A stretch of 64,000 nucleotides of DNA. Origin: UBA7803 sp036381275. Its GTDB lineage: Bacteria > Pseudomonadota > Gammaproteobacteria > Pseudomonadales > Azotimanducaceae. Where the stretch lies: assembly GCA_036381275.1 (NCBI GenBank), contig DASVDC010000078.1, forward strand, positions 8,944 through 72,943. Reading direction: 5' to 3'. How positions within the stretch are numbered: the first letter of the stretch is position 1; every line of letters starts with the position of its first letter. Shown here one piece after another: positions 25,813 through 34,196 of the stretch. Made by a program: the position numbers and the translations under genes. The notes under the pieces are model-generated. The model searched no databases and had not been told where the DNA came from. It worked only from the letters and a program-made list of their open reading frames with translations.

Positions 25813-27056
25813 CCTGTATTCTCGAGCTGAACGATGCCGATCTGACCCTGTACCGGGACCGCACCGTGCTGCATCGCGCACCCGGAGTGGCCGTGGTGCT
25901 GGACGACCAGGTGGCGTTCGGCGAGGAAGCGCTGCGGCTGTCGCGCATCCACCCCCGGCGGGCGAATCAGCATTACTTCACGCGTCTGAACGCGGATCCG
26001 CTGCCAGTGCCCGGGCCCCGGGCGCGCAATCACGCCGACCTGGTCTATCTGCACCTGAAGACGTTCCAGCCGCTGATCGAAGCCGAAGGCGGCTCCGTGC
26101 TGCTGGCGGTGCCGGGTATCCTGTCCGCGGATCAGCTCGGCGTGCTGCTCGGCGTGCTGCAGGAGGTGGGCATCCGGGTCAGCGGCTTCGTGGACGCGGC
26201 GGTGGCCGCGCTTTCGACCCACCCGCTTCCGGAGCGTGCGTACCACCTCGACGTGACGCTGCAGCGCGCCGTGGTTACCAGCGTGGAAGCGGGCGCCAGC
26301 GTCAGCAAGACGGCGGCCGAGGAGCTGCCCGAGTGCGGGCTGATCCGCCTGCTCGACGCCTGGATCGACGTGATCGCGGACCGTTTCGTGCGCGAGACCC
26401 GCTTCGATCCGCTGCATGCCGCCGCCACCGAGCAGCAGCTCTTCAACCAGATCTACGACTGGATCGAAGGCGGCGCCACGGGCCGCGAGATGGGCGTCGA
26501 GATCGTGCACGCCGACCACACGCGCCGGGTCGAGTTCGGCCGCTCGCTGTTCGAGGAGAAGGCCGAGCAGCGCCTCCGCCAGATCGGCGACGTGGTGCCG
26601 CGCGGTGCGCACGTGTTCCTGAGCGCCCGAAGCGCGCGATTACCCGGGATGCAGCGCATGCTCGACGCGCTCGCCGTGCAGAGCTGGGTGCTGCCGGGGG
26701 ATGCGCTGCCCCGGGGGTGCCTCGAGAACCTGCGCCACATCGTCCCGGGCGACGGCGAGCTGCGGCTCGTCACCCGACTGCCGTCCACCGCGTTCGGCGG
26801 CCCGGCGCCGTCGGTCCCGGAAGCCGAGCGCCGCCCGGCCGCGCCGACCCACGCGCTGCTCGGCCACGAGGCCTGGCCGCTCGACGCGGCCGACCCGGTC
26901 CTGCCGGTGCGCCGTGAGGAAGGCCGTCTGCTGCTCGACGGCAGCGCGGGCGCGCTGCTGAACGGCCAGCCGGCGCGCACGGACACCGTGCTCGCGCCCG
27001 GTGATCGGGTAGCGGTCGGCGAGCAGGAGTTTCTACTGATTCGCCTCAGGGAGTAA
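25809..27056 (+). CDS. Hsp70/actin-like protein with FHA-like C-terminus
   Basis: A 415-residue soluble protein without signal or membrane segments. Its first ~310 residues follow the Hsp70/actin plan: an opening LELNDADLTLYRD strand pair, VLLAVPGILSADQLGVLLG, then GIRVSGFVDAAVAAL and late FLSARSARLPGMQRML. The nucleotide-phosphate loops are degenerate (YHLDVTLQRAVVTSV in place of DLGGGT), so ATP use is uncertain. Residues ~365-415 (RLLLDGSAGALLNGQPARTD, then LAPGDRVAVGEQEFLLIRL) look like an FHA-type beta sandwich end. It overlaps the channel gene by four bases and would be the cytoplasmic member of the system. Confidence 0.6.
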   Translation: MTCILELNDADLTLYRDRTVLHRAPGVAVVLDDQVAFGEEALRLSRIHPRRANQHYFTRLNADPLPVPGPRARNHADLVYLHLKTFQPLIEAEGGSVLLAVPGILSADQLGVLLGVLQEVGIRVSGFVDAAVAALSTHPLPERAYHLDVTLQRAVVTSVEAGASVSKTAAEELPECGLIRLLDAWIDVIADRFVRETRFDPLHAAATEQQLFNQIYDWIEGGATGREMGVEIVHADHTRRVEFGRSLFEEKAEQRLRQIGDVVPRGAHVFLSARSARLPGMQRMLDALAVQSWVLPGDALPRGCLENLRHIVPGDGELRLVTRLPSTAFGGPAPSVPEAERRPAAPTHALLGHEAWPLDAADPVLPVRREEGRLLLDGSAGALLNGQPARTDTVLAPGDRVAVGEQEFLLIRLRE

Positions 27057-27060
27057 GCGC

Positions 27061-28146
27061 GTGGCCCGCCGCGAGATCGTCGTCTTCTCGCTGTCGTTCC
27101 TCGACGTGATGTCCTGCGGTTTCGGCGCGCTGGTGCTGATCTTCCTGATCATCAATCACGCCTCGGAAGAGCGCGCCGAGACCGTGAACCAGGACAAGCT
27201 CGCCGAAGTGCGCATGCTCGACTACCAGGTGCGCGAAGGCGAGAAGGACCTGTTCCAGCTCCTGCAGCGTATGGACATGCTCGAGCGCCGGCTCGACGAG
27301 TCGGACCGGCAGCTCGTCAGCACGCGTCGCGAGATCGAAGACCGCCAGCAGGACGTCGCGGCGCTCGAGCAGGAGTCGCTCGCGCAGGTGGCGAGTCTCG
27401 AGGAGCTGCAGAGCGACGTCGAAGCCCGCGAGAAGGAACTGGAACGCCTGCGGGCGGTGGCGCAAGCGAACGAAGGCGGACGCATCCGTTCGTTCACCGG
27501 CGAGGGTGACCGCCAGTATCTGACCGGCCTCAAAGTCGGCGGCAAACACATCCTGATCGCGCTGGACGTGTCCGCCAGCATGCTCGACGAGCGCATCGTG
27601 AACGTGATCCGGCGCCGCAACATGGACGACGAGCGCAAGCGCCAGGCGCCGAAATGGCAGCGCGCGGTGCGAACCGTCGAATGGATCGGTGCGCAGTTGC
27701 CGCTCGACGCGAACTTCCAGATCTACGGCTTCAACACCGAAGCGCGTTCGCTGGTGCCCGACGCCGGGCCGGGTTGGGTCGCGCTGGCGGAAGGCCGGGA
27801 GCTCGACGCGGCGATCAAGGCGCTCAAGCGCACGGTGCCCTCCGGCGGCACCAGCCTGATGAAGCTCGTGGACGCGATCAACGCGATGAGTCCCCTCCCC
27901 GACAACGTCTACCTGATCACCGACTCGCTGCCGACCCAGGGCGATCGGGAGCCGCGGGGGCCGACCATCGACGGCCGCGGGCGCCTCGAGCTGTTCGGCG
28001 ACGCGATCCGCAAGATGCCGAAGGACGTGCCGGTCAACGTGATTCTGTTCCCGATGGAGGGCGATCCCATGTCCGCCGCGGCGTACTGGAGCCTCGCCCG
28101 CAGCACCCGGGGCTCGTTCCTGTCGCCGTCGAGGGACTGGCCATGA
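27061..28146 (+). CDS. VWA-domain protein with ExbD/MotB-like membrane anchor (first copy)
   Basis: A 361-residue protein. The N-terminal membrane segment FSLSFLDVMSCGFGALVLIF (9-28) contains Asp15 at the place where ExbD/TolR/MotB have the proton-path Asp. Residues ~45-135 are a coiled coil. The VWA domain (~160-361) has a full MIDAS: DVSAS (Asp169, Ser171, Ser173), Thr264 in SGGTSL and Asp288 in ITDSLP. The topology places the VWA in the periplasm. It starts with GTG at 27061, four bases after the previous stop, and overlaps the second VWA gene (ATGA). I infer it partners the 24952 channel. Confidence 0.75.
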   Translation: MARREIVVFSLSFLDVMSCGFGALVLIFLIINHASEERAETVNQDKLAEVRMLDYQVREGEKDLFQLLQRMDMLERRLDESDRQLVSTRREIEDRQQDVAALEQESLAQVASLEELQSDVEAREKELERLRAVAQANEGGRIRSFTGEGDRQYLTGLKVGGKHILIALDVSASMLDERIVNVIRRRNMDDERKRQAPKWQRAVRTVEWIGAQLPLDANFQIYGFNTEARSLVPDAGPGWVALAEGRELDAAIKALKRTVPSGGTSLMKLVDAINAMSPLPDNVYLITDSLPTQGDREPRGPTIDGRGRLELFGDAIRKMPKDVPVNVILFPMEGDPMSAAAYWSLARSTRGSFLSPSRDWP

Positions 28147-29138
28147 GCCGGCGCCGGCAACGCCGCGGCGTCACGGAGATGAGCCTGTCGTTCCTCGACA
28201 CCATCTCCTGCGGATTCGGCGCGATTCTGCTGCTCTTGATCATCAGCAAGACCGTCGAGCCGAAGCTTCTGGAAGAGGCCAAGATCGATCTGGACAACCA
28301 GATCGCCGAGCGCAAGGAGACGCTCTACGAGATCCGCGGCCGCATCGACGAGCTGCGCCGCCAGGTCCGGGACGCCGAGTCCCAGCTCGAAGGCAATCTC
28401 GTGCAGGTGGCGGCGCTGCAGCGTCAGCTCACCGAGATCCTCGGGCGCTACGAGACCACGGTGAACCGCCGCGACCAGGTCAAGGAGGCGAACCAGGAGC
28501 TGGCCGCCGCGAAGCAGACGCTGACCGACGAGATGCAGCGCCTGCTCGGCGTCGATTTCCAGCGCAAGAACGAGCTGGTGGGCGGCATCACCGTCGACAG
28601 CGAGTACATCATCTTCGTGATCGACACCTCGGGCAGCATGTTCAACGCCGCCTGGGGACAGGTGCTCGAGAAGGTGAACGAGACGCTGGCGATCTATCCG
28701 CAGGTCAAGGGCATCCAGGTGATGAACGACGAGGGCGAGTACATGTTCTCGGAGTTCGCCGGCGAGTGGATCCCCGACTCGCCGTCACGCCGGGAAGCGA
28801 TCATAAAGCGCCTGCAGACCTGGAACCCGTTCTCGGACTCGAGTCCGGTGGAGGGCATCGAAGCCGCGATCAGCACGTTCTACTCGCCGGACAAGCTGAT
28901 CAGCATCTACGTGTTCGGCGATGACTTCACCGGCCGCTCGATCGAGCAGGTCGTCGACACGGTGGACAAGATCAATCAGGCAGACGAAGCCGGGCGGCGG
29001 CTGGTGCGGATCCACGCGGTCGGCTTTCCGGTGTATCTCGACCGGCCATCGGGGCGCGTGTACCGGTTCGCGGCGCTGATGCGCGAGCTCGCTTACCGTA
29101 ACGACGGAACTTTTGTGGGGTTATCGGAATTCGAGTAG
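28143..29138 (+). CDS. VWA-domain protein with ExbD/MotB-like membrane anchor (second copy)
   Basis: A 331-residue paralogue-like partner of the preceding gene with the same order. The membrane segment MSLSFLDTISCGFGAILLLL has Asp19, a coiled coil follows at ~45-135, and the VWA domain spans ~150-331. The MIDAS core is DTSGS (Asp161, Ser163, Ser165) and Asp260 lies in FGDDF; the threonine position is less clear than in the first copy. The two share the SLSFLD-x-x-SCGFGA anchor but differ strongly in the VWA part, so they are not a recent duplication. A hetero-pair of anchors in one channel is the simplest reading. Confidence 0.75.
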   Translation: MSRRRQRRGVTEMSLSFLDTISCGFGAILLLLIISKTVEPKLLEEAKIDLDNQIAERKETLYEIRGRIDELRRQVRDAESQLEGNLVQVAALQRQLTEILGRYETTVNRRDQVKEANQELAAAKQTLTDEMQRLLGVDFQRKNELVGGITVDSEYIIFVIDTSGSMFNAAWGQVLEKVNETLAIYPQVKGIQVMNDEGEYMFSEFAGEWIPDSPSRREAIIKRLQTWNPFSDSSPVEGIEAAISTFYSPDKLISIYVFGDDFTGRSIEQVVDTVDKINQADEAGRRLVRIHAVGFPVYLDRPSGRVYRFAALMRELAYRNDGTFVGLSEFE

Positions 29139-29160
29139 CCTTCCGAGGTCTCTACCAACG

Positions 29161-29925
29161 ATGAGGGGAGCGTTGCTGTGCCGCTTTAGGCGCCTGATTC
29201 GCAAGGCGTGCCTTGTACGCAAGGCGCGTGCGTCGACGCGGGCGATGCGAACCGGATCGCGGATCCGGCGCGGGGCGCTGCCCGGGCGCCCGCGGCACCG
29301 GCCGACGTTCGTCGGCGCCGGCGGGCTCGCGCTGTTCGGTTTCGCGCTGCTCGCCGGCTGCGGCGGAGCCAGCGTCGAGGTACCTCCCGAGCTGCCGGTG
29401 CCGCTGGTGCAGCCGCTGCCGTTGAAGATGGGAGTACACCTGCCCAAGGAGCTGCGCGAGTACGTGCACCGCGAGAAGCTCGAGCAGAGCGGCGAGTGGT
29501 CCATCGATCTGGGCGGTGCTCAGGAGCGGATGTTCCGGAACCTGCTGACCGGCATGTTCGAGGGCATGGAGGTCGTGCCGGAGCCGGGCGCCACGGCCAC
29601 GGACGTCGACGCCGTGCTGGTGCCGGCGATCCAGGAAGTGCAGTTCTCGACGCCGGATCAGACGCGCAGCGAGTACTTCGAGGTCTGGGTCCGCTACCAC
29701 TTCCAGCTCTTCGACCGCGACGGCACGCTGATCGCGGACTGGCCGATGACCGCCTACGGCAAGGCGAACGCGCACAACTACGGCATGAACAGCCGGGAGC
29801 CGGCGCTGCAGGCGGCCGCCCTCGCGGCGCTGCGCGACGCGATGGCCTTCTTCACGGTACAGTTCCGGACGGTGCCGGCAGTACAATCCTGGCTCAATGC
29901 CGAGTTGAGGAGCCCGTCGTCATGA
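29161..29925 (+). CDS. lipoprotein of unknown function
   Basis: A lipoprotein with lipobox FALLAGC. From ATG 29161 it is 254 residues with the Cys at 67; from an in-frame ATG at 29245 it is 226 residues with the Cys at 39, a more usual signal length. Neither start has a strong ribosome site, so 29245 is a real alternative. The mature part (VPLVQPLPLKMGVHLPKELR, later EVWVRYHFQLFDRDGTLIAD) resembles envelope lipoproteins with a YajG/LpoB-like alpha-beta fold, but this is only an impression. It overlaps the next gene by four bases and is the penultimate gene of the run. Confidence 0.6.
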   Translation: MRGALLCRFRRLIRKACLVRKARASTRAMRTGSRIRRGALPGRPRHRPTFVGAGGLALFGFALLAGCGGASVEVPPELPVPLVQPLPLKMGVHLPKELREYVHREKLEQSGEWSIDLGGAQERMFRNLLTGMFEGMEVVPEPGATATDVDAVLVPAIQEVQFSTPDQTRSEYFEVWVRYHFQLFDRDGTLIADWPMTAYGKANAHNYGMNSREPALQAAALAALRDAMAFFTVQFRTVPAVQSWLNAELRSPSS

Positions 29926-30593
29926 CTCTGCGCGCTCTGATCGGATCTTTCCTGCCGATGGCCCTGATGATCCCGCTCGGCGGGTGCGTCACTGCCACCG
30001 TGCAGGAAATTCGGGAAGCCGACACCGGCATGGAAGCCCACGAATCCATCGCGGTGCTCGGCCGCCGAACGCTCCCCTCCAACGCCGAAACCGAGTTCGG
30101 CTTCGTCGACTGCGTGAGCCGCAACATGCGCAGCGGCGGCAACGCGATCCGGGTGATCCACGAGGACGAATTCCGCGACGCGCTGTTCCCGTGGTTCGAG
30201 CCCCGCACGGCGCCCGTCAACACCTCCGATCTGCCGGAAATCATCTCGCAGCCGATGCTCGCGAAGCGCCTCGAGGAGCTCGGCCTGCGCTACCTGGTCT
30301 GGATCGAGGGCGACACCGACCGCACCGACTCCGGCGGCTCGCTGACCTGCAGCGTCACCACCGCCGGCGCCGGCTGCTTCGGCTTTCTGACCTGGGAGAA
30401 CGACTCGTCCTACGAGGCGTCGATCTGGGACATCCGCACCGGCCAATCGGTCGGCAAGATCAGCTCCGACGCCGTCGGCACCAGCTACATGCCGGCCGTG
30501 ATCGTGCCGCTGCCGCTGATCGCACGCGTGCGCTCCTCCGCCTGCAACAGCCTGGCCGATCAGCTCAAGGTCTTCCTCACCGCCGAAAACTGA
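29922..30593 (+). CDS. lipoprotein of unknown function, last gene of the run
   Basis: A 223-residue lipoprotein with signal ALMIPLGGC (Cys22). The mature sequence (HESIAVLGRRTLPSNAETEF, later LGLRYLVWIEGDTDRTDSGG, YEASIWDIRTGQSVGKISSD) has the beta-alpha pattern of lipoproteins that compute 'response to stress' roles; no named family is certain. Cysteines at about residue 63 and in the LTCSVTTAGAGCFGF segment may form a disulfide in the periplasm. Its ATG overlaps the preceding stop. A REP palindrome 15 bases downstream may end transcription. Confidence 0.6.
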   Translation: MTLRALIGSFLPMALMIPLGGCVTATVQEIREADTGMEAHESIAVLGRRTLPSNAETEFGFVDCVSRNMRSGGNAIRVIHEDEFRDALFPWFEPRTAPVNTSDLPEIISQPMLAKRLEELGLRYLVWIEGDTDRTDSGGSLTCSVTTAGAGCFGFLTWENDSSYEASIWDIRTGQSVGKISSDAVGTSYMPAVIVPLPLIARVRSSACNSLADQLKVFLTAEN

Positions 30594-30608
30594 CCCGCTG
30601 CCCCACCG

Positions 30609-30630
30609 TGGGAGCGGCCTCCGGCCGCGA
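30609..30630. repeat. REP palindrome
   Basis: A single element with head GTGGGAGCGG and core GCGGCCTCCGGCCGC. It sits 15 bases after the last lipoprotein gene and right at the 3' side of the Y1 transposase pseudogene, the usual place for a REP next to its transposase. Confidence 0.75.
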
Positions 30631-30633
30631 CCC

Positions 30634-31129
30634 GCTCAGCGCCCAGGAATGTCGGCCGGATCGAGTTGCGTCGTAGGGGCGCCTTCCGGTGCCGCTCGTA
30701 GTGATGGTGCCGCGCGTTCAGCAGCACCTAGCCGAGCGCATGGCGCACCTCCTTCGGCGTCCGCAGCAACCGATGGTGATAACGCCCGTCGAGCACGCGG
30801 GCGCGCCGCGAGCACACCCGGTTCACGCACCGCGCCACGCGCGCGGCCAGACTCTTCATCCCGCACGCCAGCGCGCGCTTCCCCTGCGCGTCGTGCAGGT
30901 GGTTGTGCTGGATCGAGTAGTGCACCACACGAAAGCCCGGCCGCTCGGCGCACTGGGCGAGGCTGTATCGGAACGCCGATCCGAAGCGTTTCCTGCGCAG
31001 GTTCGGAAGGCCCCGCTGGAGGCGTACGGTGACGTCCACAGGACAGTGGCCGGGGATGTTCTCGCGGCGCCGGTGCAGCACGCGCGGTTTGAGCAGCGCC
31101 TTCCGTCCGCCCGGATTGGGGCCCCGTTC
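30634..31129 (-). pseudogene. REP-associated (Y1/IS200-like) transposase, inactivated
   Basis: The minus strand encodes a Y1-type transposase: GHCPVDVTVRLQRGLPNLRR, HYSIQHNHLH (the metal-binding HUH-type motif), MKSLAARVARCVNRVCSRRA, YHHRLLRTPKEVRHALG. Reading then meets TAG (30728-30730) and continues in frame as VLLNARHHHYERHRK. In this family the position of the stop is normally a Tyr (xYVLLNARxH), so a single base change has removed the probable catalytic residue. About four residues are also missing right after HLH. The longest open frame starts at GTG 31081. It is flanked by a REP on the 3' side and 17-mer repeats on the 5' side. Confidence 0.8.
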
Positions 31130-31188
31130 GTGCGGGCGATGCCGATGGTGGCTGAAGGTGCAGTGCGAGATCGCTGATGTCCGATCGC

Positions 31189-31610
31189 AACCTCGCCCGA
31201 CTCAATCCGCAAACACCGCCCGAATCAACGCGGCCGCGTTCGGGGTTGGCGCTGAATCCCGGCCGCGCCGGATCCTGCCGGTTTTGATTCGGGCGATGTT
31301 GCGATCCCGGACCCTCGTCCGCTGAAGGCGCGGTGGGCGATCGGTTGGAGCGCCACACTGGCCGCAGGGCGGTTGCTCATACCAACCTCGACGCCTGATC
31401 TCAGGCGTTTGATTCGGGCCGTGTTCTCTCACGCTTGGCGCGCCGGTAGCGTTCGGTGCTGGCCACGCGAACGTAGCGTTGGCAGCGGATCGCAACATCG
31501 CCCGAATCAAACGCGATGAATCGAGACTCGACGAGTGACTGGTTACGTTCCGCATAGCGCTGAAGTCGACGGGCTGTCGGGGTGACCCGTGGGTTGGTTC
31601 GGGCGATGTT
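31189..31610. repeat. six copies of the 17-bp motif in alternating orientation
   Basis: Copies of AACATCGCCCGAATCAA lie at 31189 (degenerate), 31212, 31283 (inverted), 31408 (inverted), 31494 and 31594 (inverted, degenerate). Between them is an 8-bp palindrome ACGCCTGA/TCAGGCGT (31391-31408). The array is 5' of the transposase pseudogene, as at the 10-kb locus. The remaining sequence between 31130 and 31827 shows no gene that I can support. Confidence 0.8.
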
Positions 31611-31827
31611 GCCGCCGACTTCCAGGGAAACGACCGTGTTCCTCGCGCGCCGGCTGTTCAATTCCGAGCAGGCAGCCTCGATCGGGAGCTTGCGCACCTC
31701 TGCGTCACGCCGACCGAAGGGATCATCGGCTACTGGACGCGGAGGCCGGCTCTCGCTACCGGGTGCTGCTCTCCCCCATGTGCCGCCCTCCCCCAGGAGC
31801 CCCGCGGGCGGCCTCCCAGGCCCAACC

Positions 31828-32499
31828 TCACCGCTTCCGCCGCGGCCGCACCTCCACGACCTCGCCGGCGAAGTACTCGGGCTCGGTCGCGTACCACTCG
31901 GTCAGCTCCACCTTGTGGCGCTGGCGGACGAGGTCGCAGAATTCGTAGAAGGGCGGCCGGCCCGGGTCGGTGATGATCAGGCGCTTCACGCCGGCTTCGA
32001 AGGCGCGGTCGACCAGGCGGCCGAGCGGGCGGATCATCTTGTCCCAGAAGCAGATGTCGGATCCGACGATCACGTCGAATGCGGCCAGGTCCTCGGTGGT
32101 GAGTTTCTCGAAGCGCTGCGACATCGGCGCGATGCTGACGTTGTTCAGCGCTGCGAGCACCTCGAGGAACGGGAAGACGTCCTTGTCGATGTCGAGGGCC
32201 GTGACCTGGGCGTTGAACCGGCTCGCGCAGAACACCGACCCGGGTCCCCAGCCGCAGCCGATCTCGAGCACCCGGCTGCGCCGCTTGAGCGGCTCGTGCT
32301 GCAGGTAGTCCATCAGCAGGAAGCTGGCGTTCCAGGTCTTGTGCCCGTGCACCGACGGCTGGTACGCCTTCTTCAGGCGGCGGATCAGCCGGTGCCGGGT
32401 TTCGAGCAGGTAGATGCCGTAGGCCTGATAGATGTTCGGTTCCGGGAGCCTCTCCAGCTTCGGCATACGACTGCTGAGTACCGTCGGGAAACCGCGCAT
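31828..32499 (-). CDS. class I SAM-dependent methyltransferase
   Basis: A 223-residue methyltransferase. Motif I is VLEIGCGWGPGSVF near residue 77, motif II ends VTALDIDKD, and the post-I region FDVIVGSDICFWDKM fits protein- or small-molecule methyltransferases of the ETFB-lysine/METTL-like group. The substrate is unknown. The listed start is the longest frame; ATG at 32466 (MPKLERLPEPN) is an equally good start because neither has a clear ribosome site. It is divergent from the SUF operon and ends at the repeat region. Confidence 0.8.
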   Translation of the reverse strand: MRGFPTVLSSRMPKLERLPEPNIYQAYGIYLLETRHRLIRRLKKAYQPSVHGHKTWNASFLLMDYLQHEPLKRRSRVLEIGCGWGPGSVFCASRFNAQVTALDIDKDVFPFLEVLAALNNVSIAPMSQRFEKLTTEDLAAFDVIVGSDICFWDKMIRPLGRLVDRAFEAGVKRLIITDPGRPPFYEFCDLVRQRHKVELTEWYATEPEYFAGEVVEVRPRRKR

Positions 32500-32604
32500 G
32501 GTACGCGATGGCCGGCAGCCGATGGAATGGCGATGCGCGCCGCGGAGCCTGCCGTCACTACGCGCTCGAAGCGCGACAGCGCGCTCGAACTAAGGGCATC
32601 CCGA

Positions 32605-32629
32605 ATACCCGACTAAATTACTCTGGTAT
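32605..32629. promoter_or_regulatory. IscR type-1 site upstream of sufB
   Basis: The 25 bases have half-sites ATACCCGACT and ACTCTGGTAT around an A/T-rich centre and agree with 23 of 25 positions of the enterobacterial type-1 (Fe-S-IscR) consensus as I recall it. A -10-like TACAAT is at 32648-32653, so the site would overlap the -35 region, suiting repression when IscR carries a cluster. A palindrome GGCGAG-CC-CTCGCC follows at 32631-32644. No iscR or sufR gene is in the window. Confidence 0.7.
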
Positions 32630-32693
32630 TGGCGAGCCCTCGCCAGTTACAATTCGCACTCGATAAACCATTCAACTGAGCGAGCCGTAGGTT

Positions 32694-34196
32694 GTGGCCG
32701 ACACGTCCGTAGAAGCACTGGTCAAGCGCGAGTACCTGGCAGGTTTCGTGACGGATATCGAGTCCGAAACGCTGCCCCCGGGCCTCGACGAGTCGGTGAT
32801 CCGATTCATCTCCCGGAAGAAGAACGAGCCGGAATGGCTGACGGAGTGGCGCCTGAAGGCGTACCGCGGCTGGCTCGAAATGCCGCTGCCGACCTGGGCG
32901 CACGTGCACTACCCGCCGATCGACTTTCAGGCGATCTCGTACTACTCGGCGCCGAAGAGCCAGGGTGAAGGCCCGCGATCCCTCGACGAGGTGGATCCGG
33001 AGCTGCTGCGCACGTACGAGAAGCTCGGCATTCCGCTGCACGAGCAGGAAATCCTGGCAGGCGTCGTCAAGGACAAGGCGCCTGCGGAAGGTGCGGCCGA
33101 GCTCGCCCGCCGCCGCAGCCAGGTGGCCGTGGACGCGGTGTTCGACAGCGTCTCCATCGCCACTACGTTCAAGGAAAAGCTGGCCGAAGCGGGCGTGATC
33201 TTCTGCTCGATCTCCGAAGCCGTGCAGAACCACCCCGAGCTGGTGCGCAAATACCTCGGCAGCGTCGTGCCCATCGGCGACAACTTCTACGCGGCGCTGA
33301 ACTCCGCGGTGTTCAGCGACGGTTCGTTCGTGTACGTGCCGGAAGGCGTACGCTGTCCGATGGAGCTTTCCACGTACTTCCGCATCAATGCCCGGAACAC
33401 CGGCCAGTTCGAGCGCACGCTGATCATCGCCGACAAGGGCTCGTACGTCAGCTATCTCGAAGGCTGCACCGCGCCGATGCGCGACGAGAACCAGCTCCAC
33501 GCCGCGGTGGTGGAGCTGGTCGCGCTCGAGGATGCGCAGATCAAGTACTCCACGGTGCAGAACTGGTACCCGGGCGACGCCGAGGGCAAGGGCGGCATCT
33601 ACAACTTCGTCACCAAGCGCGGCACCTGCCTCGGCGACCGCGCGAAGATTTCCTGGACCCAGGTGGAAACGGGCTCGGCGATCACCTGGAAATACCCGAG
33701 CGTGATCCTCCGCGGCAACGACAGCGTGGGCGAGTTCTACTCCGTCGCGCTCACCAACAACTATCAGCAGGCGGACACCGGCACGAAGATGATCCATCTC
33801 GGGAGGAACACCCGCAGCACGATCATTTCCAAGGGCATCAGCGCCGGCCGCAGCAACAACAGCTACCGCGGGCTCGTGCGCACCTCGCCGGCCGCCGCGA
33901 ACGCACGCAACTACACCCAGTGCGATTCGCTGCTGATCGGCTCGAATTGCGGCGCGCACACGTTCCCGTACATCGAGAACCGGAGTCCCACCGCCACCAT
34001 CGAACACGAGGCCACCACCTCCAAGGTCAGCGACGAGCAGCTCTTCCTGTGCCGGCAGCGCGGCATCGATCCCGAGAAGGCCGTCAGCATGATCGTGAAC
34101 GGCTTCTGCAAGGAGGTGTTCCGCGAGCTGCCGATGGAGTTCGCGGTCGAAGCCGGCAAGCTGCTCGAAGTGAGCCTGGAGGGCGCCGTCGGATGA
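32694..34196 (+). CDS. sufB: Fe-S cluster scaffold complex subunit SufB
   Basis: A 500-residue SufB, the core subunit of the SufBC2D scaffold that builds Fe-S clusters under iron or oxidative stress. Typical segments are present: YREYLAGF-like start (VKREYLAGFVTDIES), RISRKKNEPEW-like (ISRKKNEPEWLTEWRLKAY), TCLGDRAKISWTQVETGSAI and the C-terminal SDEQLFLCRQRGI. It starts with GTG at 32694. It is the first gene of a seven-gene operon; sufC starts inside its stop region (ATGA). The upstream IscR-like site supports iron-sulfur-responsive control. Confidence 0.96.
   Translation: MADTSVEALVKREYLAGFVTDIESETLPPGLDESVIRFISRKKNEPEWLTEWRLKAYRGWLEMPLPTWAHVHYPPIDFQAISYYSAPKSQGEGPRSLDEVDPELLRTYEKLGIPLHEQEILAGVVKDKAPAEGAAELARRRSQVAVDAVFDSVSIATTFKEKLAEAGVIFCSISEAVQNHPELVRKYLGSVVPIGDNFYAALNSAVFSDGSFVYVPEGVRCPMELSTYFRINARNTGQFERTLIIADKGSYVSYLEGCTAPMRDENQLHAAVVELVALEDAQIKYSTVQNWYPGDAEGKGGIYNFVTKRGTCLGDRAKISWTQVETGSAITWKYPSVILRGNDSVGEFYSVALTNNYQQADTGTKMIHLGRNTRSTIISKGISAGRSNNSYRGLVRTSPAAANARNYTQCDSLLIGSNCGAHTFPYIENRSPTATIEHEATTSKVSDEQLFLCRQRGIDPEKAVSMIVNGFCKEVFRELPMEFAVEAGKLLEVSLEGAVG

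Noticed and set aside
24952..29138. Zorya-type antiphage system (ZorAB-like)
   Set aside because: The channel is only 286 residues without the long ZorA tail, the partners have VWA rather than OmpA-like ends, and no ZorC/D/E genes are present.
30689..31177. A 162-residue plus-strand frame in the repeat region
   Set aside because: It is antisense to the transposase pseudogene, whose minus-strand text is clearly homologous to Y1 transposases.
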